Shown: one piece after another, positions 21,306-28,246 of the stretch | How positions within the stretch are numbered: position 1 is the stretch's first letter | Layout of the letters: each line of letters starts with the position of its first letter | Source of the DNA: DATGQT01 sp033720695 | GTDB lineage: Bacteria > Bacteroidota > Rhodothermia > Rhodothermales > Rubricoccaceae | NCBI GenBank assembly: GCA_033720695.1 | Contig: JAWWCA010000013.1 | Coordinates: forward strand, 1 to 28,246 | Direction of reading: 5' to 3' | Length of the DNA stretch: 28,246 nt | Notes under the pieces: model-generated | What the model was told of the DNA's origin: nothing | Seen by the model: the letters and a program-made list of their open reading frames with translations, nothing else | Databases searched by the model: none | Translations under genes and position numbers: made by a program

Positions 21306-22490
21306 ATGACCGTCGCCCTCGGACACAGCGAAGACCTCGACTCCGCCGACGCCATCGATGAAGTCCTCGACGCGTGCGCCGAGGCGCTCGGCGAGAAGAC
21401 GCCCCAGGCGGGCCTCCTCTACGCAGGCATCGGCCACGACCACCAGGCGCTCCTCGACGGCGTCGAGGCCCGCTACCCCGGCGTCCAGCTCATCGGCTGC
21501 ACGACGCACGGGGAGATCGCATCGGACGGCTTCGCGGAGGACTCCGTCGCGCTCATGCTCCTTCACTCGGAGCGCGTGCAGTTCCGCGCGGGCGTCGGCG
21601 AGCACACCCGGACGAACCCCGAGGCGGCGCAACAGGCCGTCGCGATGGCGCTCGACGGGCTCGAGGAACCCGTCAAGCTCTGCATCGCGCTCCCGGAGGG
21701 CATTGGCGGGGTGGCGGCGGACGCGCCCTGCACGATCCCGCTCGGCATGGTCGACGCCCTCGGCGCGGCGCTGGGGCCGGACGTCCCCGTGTGCGGCGGG
21801 CTGGCGGCGGACCAGATGCGTTTCGAGGAGACGCTCCAGTTCTGCAACGGCCGGGTCTACACCGACGCCGTCCCGGTCCTGCTCTTCGCCGGGCCGCTCC
21901 ACGTCGCGACGGGCGTCGCCAGCGGGTGGGAGCCGCTCGGCGAGGAGCACCGGCTGACGGACGTGGACGGGCTGACCGTCCGAGCGATCAACGGGGAGGC
22001 CCCCCGGGACGTCTGGCGGCGCTACTTCGGCGTGGACACCCACACGGGGGCGCCCAACTTCTTCGCGGTCTACCCGGGCGAGGACGGAGCGCCGGGGGGC
22101 GACGCGTTCTACCTCAGCTCGCCCTCGCGCTTCCAGGACGACGGGAGCATGGTCACGATGACCCCGGTCACGCCGGGGGCCCGCCTCCGCTTCACGTCGG
22201 CCACGCGGGACGGGTTGCTGGACGGAGCCGCGGCCTCGGCCGAGAAGGCCCGCGCCGCCTACCCCGGTGGGGAGCCGGACGCCGCCCTCGTGTTCTCGTG
22301 CGCCAGCCGCCCGGCGCTGCTCGGCACGCGGGTGCGGGGCGAGGCCGAGCGGCTCCAGGAAGGGGCCGGCGCGGCCCTGCCGGCGATCGGATTCTACACC
22401 TATGGCGAGATCTGCCCGCTGCCGGGCTCGCCGACGCCCGTCCACCACGTCAGCACCTTCGTCACCGTCCTCATCGGAGAAGACGCATGA
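21306..22490 (+). CDS. FIST-domain signal transduction protein
   Basis: A 394-residue cytosolic protein. The N-terminal FIST domain shows AGLLYAGIGHDHQALLDGVE, GVQLIGCTTHGEIASDGFAE and DSVALMLLHSERVQFRAGVG. The GCTTHGE motif and the later VPVCGGLAADQMRF are the family hallmarks. The C-terminal FIST_C part carries RAINGEAPRDVWRRYFGVD, ALVFSCASRPALLG and IGFYTYGEICPL. FIST domains are proposed ligand sensors, perhaps for amino acids, often attached to or beside kinases and cyclases. The stop overlaps the start of the following five-module histidine kinase (ATGA), which strongly implies that they work as a pair. Confidence 0.92.
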   Translation: MTVALGHSEDLDSADAIDEVLDACAEALGEKTPQAGLLYAGIGHDHQALLDGVEARYPGVQLIGCTTHGEIASDGFAEDSVALMLLHSERVQFRAGVGEHTRTNPEAAQQAVAMALDGLEEPVKLCIALPEGIGGVAADAPCTIPLGMVDALGAALGPDVPVCGGLAADQMRFEETLQFCNGRVYTDAVPVLLFAGPLHVATGVASGWEPLGEEHRLTDVDGLTVRAINGEAPRDVWRRYFGVDTHTGAPNFFAVYPGEDGAPGGDAFYLSSPSRFQDDGSMVTMTPVTPGARLRFTSATRDGLLDGAAASAEKARAAYPGGEPDAALVFSCASRPALLGTRVRGEAERLQEGAGAALPAIGFYTYGEICPLPGSPTPVHHVSTFVTVLIGEDA

Positions 22491-25400
22491 GCACGCCCCC
22501 TCCCTCCGTCGAGAAGCTGGAAAAGCAGCTCCGGGTGCTCAAGAAAAAGCTGGAGCGCTCCGAGTGGCACCGCGTCGACCTCGAGAACCAGCACGACCGA
22601 GACCAGCACCTCTACCGGCGGCTCCAGGCCGACCTCGAGGCGGCCCAGCGCGAGGCGCAGATCCAGCTCGCGCTCGAGCGGATCCGCACCCAGAGCTCGC
22701 TCATGCAGCACTCGAGCGAGCTCGTCGCCACCTCGGCCGTCTTCCACGAGCAACTCCTGGCCCTCGGCGTGGACACCGAGTTCTCCTACGTCTGGCTCCC
22801 GGAAGAGGGCGAGGGGAAGCACCAGTTCTGGGCGACGTGGACCGAAGAGGAGGACGGCGCACCCGTCCACCGCAGCCGCGCCATCACCTACGACCTCGAC
22901 AGGTCCGAGCCCTACACGGCGGCCTGCTTCGCGGCGTGGCAGAGCGACGACCCCATCCACGTCGACTTCATCCCGCCCGGCGACGTCGAGGGCTTCTTCG
23001 CCACCTGGGAGGAGCTGCTCCGGGGCGCCGAGCATCTGAAGCCGGAGCGCTTCCCCGACGGGCTCTATTACGCCGAAGGCTACATGCAGTACGGCTGCTT
23101 CGGCATCAACATCCGGCGGGAGCCGACGGAGGAGGAGCGGGACATCCTCCGGCGCTTCGCCGTCGAGTTCGAGCGGGCCTACACGCGCTTCCTAGACCTC
23201 CGGCGCGCCGAGGCGCAGGCCCGCGAGGCCGAGATCGAGGCGGCCCTGGAGCGCGTCCGTACCCGGGCGATGGCCATGCGGTCGAGCGACGAGCTGGGCG
23301 AGCTCTCGTTCGAGCTCGTGAAGCAGGTCCAGGCGCTAGGCGTGGACACCTGGCACTGCGCCTTCCACATCTACGCCGAGGACGAGGAGCGCTCGACCGA
23401 GTGGGGCGCCAACGCCGACGGTTTCTACCCCACCTACACCATCCCCCGCGTTGGGATCTTCCGGCGCTACTACGAGATCGGCCAGTCGGGTACGGACCTC
23501 CACGTGGAGGTGATCGGGGAGGACCGGGCGGCCGACCACTACGAGGCGCTGTGCGCGGTGCCTGGGGTCGGCGAGGTGCTGCTGAGGCTGCGGGAGTCGG
23601 GCGTCCCGTTCCCCGAGCGCCAGGTCGATCACGTCGCCTTCTTCAAGTACGGCTACCTGATCTTCATCACGTTCGAGCCCGCCCCCGACGCCCACGACGT
23701 GTTCCGGCGCTTCGCCCGGGTGTTCGAGCAGGCGTACACCCGCTTCCTCGACCTCCAGGCGGCCGAGGCGCAGGCGCGGGAGGCGCAGATCGAGGCGGCC
23801 CTCGAACGCGTGCGCTCCCGGACCATGGGGATGCAGAAGAGCGAGGAGCTCAGGGACATCATCCAGGTCGTCCGCGACCACATCGTGAACCTGGACATCC
23901 ATGCCGAGCACGCCGGGTTCATCATGGACTACCAGGACCGCGACGACATGCACATCTGGCTGGCCGACGACGGCGACGTGCCTTCCGAGGTGCTCATCCC
24001 CTACTTCGACTCGCCCCACTGGAACAGCTTTCGGGACGCCAGGGCCAGCGGCGAGAAGGCCTTCACCAACGACCTGGACTTCGAGGCGAAGAACGCGTTC
24101 TACGAGCAGCTGTTCGAGCTCATCCCTGGGGTCCCGGACGAGGCGAAGGACTTCTACCTACAGTGTCCCGGCCTCTCCATCTCGACCGTCCTGCTCGACA
24201 ACGTCGGCCTGTACATCGAGAACTTCTCCGGGAGGCCGTACACGGACGAGGAGAACCGGACGCTCATGCGGTTCGGGAAGGTCTTCCAGCAGGCCTACAC
24301 GCGCTACCTCGACCTGGAGCAGGCGGAGGCCCGCGCCCGCGAGGCGCAGATCGAGGCGGCGATGGAGCGCGTCCGGTCGCGCGCGCTCGAGATGACCTCG
24401 TCCGAGGAGCTGCTGGACGTCGTCTTCAAGATCCGCAGCGAGTTCGCCGGCCTCGGCCTGGAGTGCGGGGCGTTCTGGCACACGCGCTACACGCCCGAGA
24501 GCTACCACAAGGCCCTGACCGGGATCGACGGCCAGAAGCTCGCCGCCGTCATGGAGCTGCCGCGCGACTTCGCCAGCAACCCCGCGCTCGAAGCGTGGGA
24601 GCGTGGCGACGAGAAGATCGGCGTCTTCCCGTTCGACGCCGAGGCCGCCTGCGCGTACCTCGGCCACATGATCGCCAAGGGGAAGTACGACGAGGTAGAT
24701 CCCGAGGCGTTCACCGAGGCGATGATCCGCGAGCACGGCGGGTGGACGTTCGTCCAGGCCCGGACGTCGCACGGCGAGATCGGCTACTCGCTCTGGGGCG
24801 AGACCGAGCCGAGCGAGGAGGCGAAGGACGTGCTCATCCGGTTCACCAGCACCTTCGACCTGGCCTACCGCCGCTTCGAGGACCTGCAACAGGCCGAGGC
24901 TCGATCGCGCGAAACGCAGATCGAAGTGGCCATCGAGCGCGTCCGGTCGCGCGCGCTCGCCATGACCAAGCCGGATGACCTGCTGGACATCATCCACAAG
25001 ATCCACCAGGAGTACACCGGCCTCGGGCTGCCCGGCGAGGTGTTCTGGCAGACCCGCTACACGCCCGAGAGCTACCACAAGGCGGTGACCAGCGCCGGAG
25101 GTGGGAAGGTCTCGGCCATCATGGAGCTGCCCCGCGACTTCTCCATGATCCCCGAGCTGGCCGCCTGGGAGCGGGGCGACGAGAAGATCGGCGTCTTCAC
25201 GTTCGACGCCGAGGCCGCCGCGCAGTACGTGCACCACATGAACACCAAGGGGCACTTCCACCGGGTGGATCCGGAGGGCATCACCCCGGAGATCGCGCGC
25301 GAGTTGGGCGGGCTCACGTTCGTCCAGGCCCGGACCACGCACGGCGAGATCGGCTATGCGCTCTGGGGCGAGACCGAGCCGAGCGAGGAGGCCAAGAGCG

Positions 25401-26338
25401 TGCTCGTCCGCTTCGCGGCCACCTTCGACCTCGCCTACCGCCGCTTCCTCGACCTCCAGCAGGCCGAGGCGGACCACCAGGCGCTCGTGGAGGAGAAAGC
25501 CCTCACCGAGCAGGCGCTCGACGAGCTCCGCGCGACGCAGGCCCAGCTCGTCCAGAAGGAGAAGCTGGCCTCGCTCGGCGCGCTCACGGCCGGCATCGCG
25601 CACGAGATCAAGAACCCCCTCAACTTCGTCAACAACTTCGCCGGGCTCTCCCGCGAGATCGTCGCCGAGCTGGAGGAGGAGACCGACCCCGACGAGCGCC
25701 GCGCCCTCCTCGACGACCTCCGGCAGAACGCCGCCAAGATCGAGGAGCACGGCCGCCGCGCCGACGCCATCGTGAAGGCGATGATGGAGCACGCCCGCAG
25801 CGGCTCCGGCGAGCGCCGCCCGGTCGCGCTCAACGGCCTCGTGGAGGAGTACGCCGCCCACGCCCTCCACGCCATGAAGGTGCGGCACGAGGGCTTCGAG
25901 GCGGCGCTGTCACTCGACCTGGCCGACGACGCGGGCGAGGTGGAGGTCGAGCCGCAGGAGATCGGCCGCGTCCTCATCAACCTCATCGATAACGCCCTCG
26001 ACGCCACGCGGCAGCGCGCCGAGACGGCGCCCGGCGGCTACGCCCCCGCGGTGACGGTCGCGACGCGGCGCACCGCCGGGGGTGTGGAGGTGTGCGTGTC
26101 CGACAACGGGCCGGGGATGGCCCCGGAGGTCCGCGAGAAGGTGTTCGAGCCGTTCTTCACGACGAAGCCGACGGGCGAGGGCACCGGCCTCGGCCTCTCG
26201 ATGAGCTACGACATCGTGACGCAGGGGCACGGCGGCCGGCTCACCGTCGAGAGCGAGCCGGGAGCGGGGGCGCAGTTCACGCTCACCCTGCCCGCAGCCG
26301 CGCCTGAGCCGGTGCATCCCACCAACGGTCAATCCTGA
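22487..26338 (+). CDS. Soluble histidine kinase with five tandem sensor modules
   Basis: A 1283-residue protein with no signal peptide or membrane helix. A coiled coil (about 8-60) precedes five modules of about 185-190 residues. Each opens with an IEAALERVR-type signalling helix followed by a charged sensor region, and closes with an AYTRFLDL-like segment. Module boundaries fall near bases 22630, 23195, 23750, 24311, 24881 and 25451. Modules 1-3 are one type; modules 4 and 5 are near-identical and both exactly 570 bases. The kinase end has His1039 in AGIAHEIKNPLNFV, N-box NLIDNALDA, DNGPGMAPE and GEGTGLGLS. The sensor fold is GAF-like at most by analogy; I cannot assign it. Translation is coupled to the FIST gene. 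No response regulator is adjacent. Confidence 0.9.
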   Translation: MSTPPPSVEKLEKQLRVLKKKLERSEWHRVDLENQHDRDQHLYRRLQADLEAAQREAQIQLALERIRTQSSLMQHSSELVATSAVFHEQLLALGVDTEFSYVWLPEEGEGKHQFWATWTEEEDGAPVHRSRAITYDLDRSEPYTAACFAAWQSDDPIHVDFIPPGDVEGFFATWEELLRGAEHLKPERFPDGLYYAEGYMQYGCFGINIRREPTEEERDILRRFAVEFERAYTRFLDLRRAEAQAREAEIEAALERVRTRAMAMRSSDELGELSFELVKQVQALGVDTWHCAFHIYAEDEERSTEWGANADGFYPTYTIPRVGIFRRYYEIGQSGTDLHVEVIGEDRAADHYEALCAVPGVGEVLLRLRESGVPFPERQVDHVAFFKYGYLIFITFEPAPDAHDVFRRFARVFEQAYTRFLDLQAAEAQAREAQIEAALERVRSRTMGMQKSEELRDIIQVVRDHIVNLDIHAEHAGFIMDYQDRDDMHIWLADDGDVPSEVLIPYFDSPHWNSFRDARASGEKAFTNDLDFEAKNAFYEQLFELIPGVPDEAKDFYLQCPGLSISTVLLDNVGLYIENFSGRPYTDEENRTLMRFGKVFQQAYTRYLDLEQAEARAREAQIEAAMERVRSRALEMTSSEELLDVVFKIRSEFAGLGLECGAFWHTRYTPESYHKALTGIDGQKLAAVMELPRDFASNPALEAWERGDEKIGVFPFDAEAACAYLGHMIAKGKYDEVDPEAFTEAMIREHGGWTFVQARTSHGEIGYSLWGETEPSEEAKDVLIRFTSTFDLAYRRFEDLQQAEARSRETQIEVAIERVRSRALAMTKPDDLLDIIHKIHQEYTGLGLPGEVFWQTRYTPESYHKAVTSAGGGKVSAIMELPRDFSMIPELAAWERGDEKIGVFTFDAEAAAQYVHHMNTKGHFHRVDPEGITPEIARELGGLTFVQARTTHGEIGYALWGETEPSEEAKSVLVRFAATFDLAYRRFLDLQQAEADHQALVEEKALTEQALDELRATQAQLVQKEKLASLGALTAGIAHEIKNPLNFVNNFAGLSREIVAELEEETDPDERRALLDDLRQNAAKIEEHGRRADAIVKAMMEHARSGSGERRPVALNGLVEEYAAHALHAMKVRHEGFEAALSLDLADDAGEVEVEPQEIGRVLINLIDNALDATRQRAETAPGGYAPAVTVATRRTAGGVEVCVSDNGPGMAPEVREKVFEPFFTTKPTGEGTGLGLSMSYDIVTQGHGGRLTVESEPGAGAQFTLTLPAAAPEPVHPTNGQS
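24311..25450 (+). repeat. Direct 570-bp in-frame module duplication in the sensor kinase
   Basis: Two consecutive units, 24311-24880 and 24881-25450, each encode 190 residues. They share long stretches such as TRYTPESYHKA, MELPRDF, AWERGDEKIGVF, FVQART and HGEIGY. There is no net length change, so the copies stay in register. Confidence 0.8.
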
Positions 26339-26396
26339 GGCCCGTCCTCCTGTCCCGCCGGCCCCGGCCCCATCCGCTCATCGCCCGCCCGCTGCC

Positions 26397-26921
26397 ATGA
26401 CCCTCTCTCCCCTCTCCGAGCGTCCCCTGTCGGCCGTTGCGTGCGTCGCGCTCGCCATCCTCTTCGTCGCCGGGTGCAGCCGCGCCTACACCCCAACCGA
26501 CGCGACCATGCCCCACGACCTCGACGATTTCGCCGCCCGCTACACCGCCGCGTGGTCCAGCCAGGACCCCGCCCGCGTCGCGTCGTTCTTCGCCGAGGAC
26601 GGCTCGCTGACCGTCAACGATGGCGAACCGGCGGTCGGCCGCGCGGCCATCACCGAGGTGGCGCAGGGGTTCATGACCGCCTTCCCCGACATGGTGGTCG
26701 CGATGGACTCGCTGCACGTCGAGGGCGACGTCATCGAGTACCACTGGACGCTGACGGGGACGAACACGGGCCCGGGCGGCACCGGCCACGCCGTCGACAT
26801 CAGCGGCTACGAGGAATGGACCCTGAGCGACGACGGCCTGATCGCCCGGTCGCTGGGCCACTTCGACGAGGCCGAATACCAGCGTCAGCTCGAACACGGG
26901 GAGGAGGGGAGGTCGCCATGA
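26397..26921 (+). CDS. NTF2/SnoaL-like lipoprotein
   Basis: A 174-residue protein with a lipoprotein signal (SAVACVALAILFVAGCSR, lipobox VAGC). The domain reads FAARYTAAWSSQDPARVASF, FAEDGSLTVNDGEPAVGRAA, VIEYHWTLTGTNTGPGGTGH and VDISGYEEWTLSDDGLIARS. That fits the ester-cyclase or SnoaL branch of the NTF2 superfamily: the GTNTGPGG loop and the EEW strand are typical. It should sit on the membrane facing the periplasm. It is the seventh NTF2-type domain in this window, 58 bases after the five-module kinase. Confidence 0.84.
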   Translation: MTLSPLSERPLSAVACVALAILFVAGCSRAYTPTDATMPHDLDDFAARYTAAWSSQDPARVASFFAEDGSLTVNDGEPAVGRAAITEVAQGFMTAFPDMVVAMDSLHVEGDVIEYHWTLTGTNTGPGGTGHAVDISGYEEWTLSDDGLIARSLGHFDEAEYQRQLEHGEEGRSP

Positions 26922-26955
26922 GTCTCTGCCGCGTCATCGAGACTGGGCCGGACGA

Positions 26956-27816
26956 ATGACCCGGCCTCCAACCTCGTCTGACCAGCCGGCGGAGACTCCG
27001 GCTGAAGCGCCACCGCCCGCGCCGCGCCGGAAGCGGCCGTGGACGATTCTCGGTCGGCTGGCACAGGCCGTGCGCGAGCAGAACTGGTTCGCGGTCGTGC
27101 TGGAGATGGTGATCGTCATCGTGGGCGTCGTCGTCGGCTTCCAGATCACGGCGTGGGGAGCGGATCGGGCGGATCGGGCAACGGAGCAGACCTACCTCCG
27201 ACAGCTCGCGGCCGACCTCCGCGAGACGACGCGCATGACGGCCGAGACGGACTCGGTCCTGCTCGGCCCCGACCGCGCCGGGGGCCGGATGTGGGCGGCG
27301 TTCTACGCGGCTGAGCCCCCATCGCGGGACTCGCTGTTCGCGTGGCGCGCTGTACTGGCCCGCATCGGTCGGGCCAGGCCCTTGCTCGGGACCGTGGAGT
27401 CCCTCGTCTCCACAGGCGACCTCGGGCTCGTACGCGACGACTCGCTCCGCACCGCGATAGCGGCTTATCTCGAAAATGCTCGCAGGCAACTGGATTCGCA
27501 AGAGGAGCACCGCCGGATCTGGTGGGCCGGGCTGGACCGGCTCGACGAGGGCCTCGACCTCATCGAGTCGTACCACGAGGCGTGGGGGCAGGAGGCGATC
27601 GAGGCGTTCGTCCAGGGGTCCCCGAGCTACCCACCGCTGGGGGAGACCCGCATCCGGTTCCCACTGGACGCCGATGCCTTCCTGTCGGACCGCGAGCTGT
27701 TGAGTGCGACGTGGCGGATGACCCGCGCGAAGGACGAGCTACGGACCCTCCGCGCCGCGATGCGCGACGGCGCGCTCGAGTTGCTCCACCGCGTCGAAGC
27801 CCACATCGAGCCGTGA
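26956..27816 (+). CDS. DUF6090-like single-span membrane protein (copy 1)
   Basis: A 286-residue protein. A proline-rich N-terminus (about 1-25) precedes a conserved entry segment (RKRPWTILGRLAQAVREQNW) and one membrane helix (FAVVLEMVIVIVGVVVGFQI, about 47-66) ending TAWGADRA. The C-terminal part is helical and charged (YLRQLAADLRETTRMTAETD). The pattern of a hydrophobic helix ending in QI-x-x-W followed by a long helical domain matches DUF6090, common in Bacteroidota and of unknown role. The stop overlaps the start of a second copy (GTGA). The context suggests an envelope role. Confidence 0.75.
   Translation: MTRPPTSSDQPAETPAEAPPPAPRRKRPWTILGRLAQAVREQNWFAVVLEMVIVIVGVVVGFQITAWGADRADRATEQTYLRQLAADLRETTRMTAETDSVLLGPDRAGGRMWAAFYAAEPPSRDSLFAWRAVLARIGRARPLLGTVESLVSTGDLGLVRDDSLRTAIAAYLENARRQLDSQEEHRRIWWAGLDRLDEGLDLIESYHEAWGQEAIEAFVQGSPSYPPLGETRIRFPLDADAFLSDRELLSATWRMTRAKDELRTLRAAMRDGALELLHRVEAHIEP
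27028..27093 (+). repeat. 66-bp near-identical segment, copy 1
   Basis: This stretch matches 27867-27932 with only three differences, all silent. It encodes the RKRPWTILGRLAQAVREQNW segment before the membrane helix. Confidence 0.85.
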
Positions 27817-28246
27817 CCGAAAGTCCACCACCGCCCGCCCCGACGCTGCCCGACCCCGCGTCACCACGGAAGCGGCCGTGGACGATTCTCGGCCGGCTGG
27901 CGCAGGCCGTCCGCGAGCAGAACTGGTTCGCCGTCGCCCTCGAATTGGTGATCGTCGTCGCGGGCGTGCTGATCGCGCTGGCCGCCAACGACTGGACCGA
28001 CGCGCGGCAGGCCCGCAAGGTGGAGATCGAGTCCTTGCGTGAGCTTCGGGCGGCGCTCGTCAACGACCTGGACGATGTGCGCTGGAACCTCGACTATCAT
28101 CGACGGGCGGCAAACAGTGCACGGCTCTTGAACGAGCATATGCAAGCGGGGCATCCCTACGCGGATTCGCTGGACGCTCACTTCGCCATGCTCGCGGCGT
28201 ACTCCTTCTCTGTCCGTGACGTGACCGCGTACGAAACGCTCAAGCA
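27813..28246 (+). CDS. DUF6090-like single-span membrane protein (copy 2, partial at 3' end)
   Basis: The frame opens with GTG at 27813, overlapping the previous stop (GTGA), and stays open for 144 codons to the window end. It has a proline-rich start, the same RKRPWTILGRLAQAVREQNW segment as copy 1, a membrane helix (FAVALELVIVVAGVLIALAA) ending NDWTDARQ, then a charged helical region (VEIESLRELRAALVNDLDDV). The NDW after the helix is closer to the DUF6090 pattern than in copy 1. A GTG start explains why ATG-only scans miss it. The function is unknown. Confidence 0.8.
   Translation, partial: MTESPPPPAPTLPDPASPRKRPWTILGRLAQAVREQNWFAVALELVIVVAGVLIALAANDWTDARQARKVEIESLRELRAALVNDLDDVRWNLDYHRRAANSARLLNEHMQAGHPYADSLDAHFAMLAAYSFSVRDVTAYETLK
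27867..27932 (+). repeat. 66-bp near-identical segment, copy 2
   Basis: Second copy of the segment at 27028-27093, in the same codon phase. The genes diverge on both sides, so the match points to a recent duplication with selection or to gene conversion. Confidence 0.85.

Noticed and set aside
19263..22448. A 1061-codon open frame on the minus strand
   Set aside because: It runs opposite four well-supported + strand genes and its translation is arginine/glycine-rich with no domain. It is a GC-content artefact.
1..28246. CRISPR array, tRNA/rRNA, insertion sequence, prophage or integron site
   Set aside because: I looked for regularly spaced repeats, cloverleaf-like segments, transposase or integrase motifs and terminal repeats, and found none that held up by eye.

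Overview
The window is GC-rich, densely coded DNA with almost all genes on the + strand. A hybrid two-component system with an AraC output, DUF5916 and DUF6090-type proteins, many secreted or lipidated small proteins, and A/C-rich leaders in place of Shine-Dalgarno sites all point to the Bacteroidota/Rhodothermota side. A marine Rhodothermia such as Rubricoccaceae (Rubrivirga or Rubricoccus) is my best guess. That placement is inferred from gene families and composition; there is no rRNA here to confirm it. I see no tRNA, rRNA, CRISPR array, transposase or phage gene.

Layout. (1) 1-5202: the tail of an alpha/beta hydrolase; a minus-strand TolB-like propeller lipoprotein; an overlapping operon of a CnoX-like thioredoxin-TPR protein, a hot-dog thioesterase and a MaoC hydratase; a minus-strand histidine kinase with a complete LOV blue-light domain; and a divergent SDR reductase. 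(2) 5229-10654: a decayed N-terminal copy of a hybrid sensor, then an intact 1432-residue hybrid two-component regulator (14 propeller blades, Y_Y_Y, HisKA, HATPase, REC, AraC) and a lone, shortened REC protein. (3) 10702-16968: a run of nine small genes rich in NTF2/SnoaL-fold proteins, mostly secreted or lipidated. Two are tandem TPR-NTF2 fusions. A cupin, two small (probably dimeric alpha/beta-barrel) proteins and a RidA-like protein lie among them. Hairpins and CAACCAACCC leaders punctuate the second half. (4) 17038-21281: a DUF5916 outer-membrane barrel protein, a secreted RidA and a secreted amidohydrolase. (5) 21306-26338: a FIST protein overlapping a soluble histidine kinase with five tandem sensor modules. 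(6) 26397-28246: another NTF2-fold lipoprotein and two tandem DUF6090-like membrane proteins, the second running off the window.

How they may work together (inference). Three sensory systems sit close together: light (LOV kinase), an envelope ligand (hybrid regulator) and an unknown soluble ligand (FIST plus five-module kinase). Between them lies an envelope-directed set of small ligand-binding or isomerase-type proteins. The hybrid regulator is the most plausible controller of region 3, because it lies directly upstream on the same strand and carries its own DNA-binding domain. No SusC/SusD polysaccharide genes are next to it, which is unusual for this regulator class. The NTF2/RidA/cupin set together with its regulator is the best candidate here for an undescribed system.
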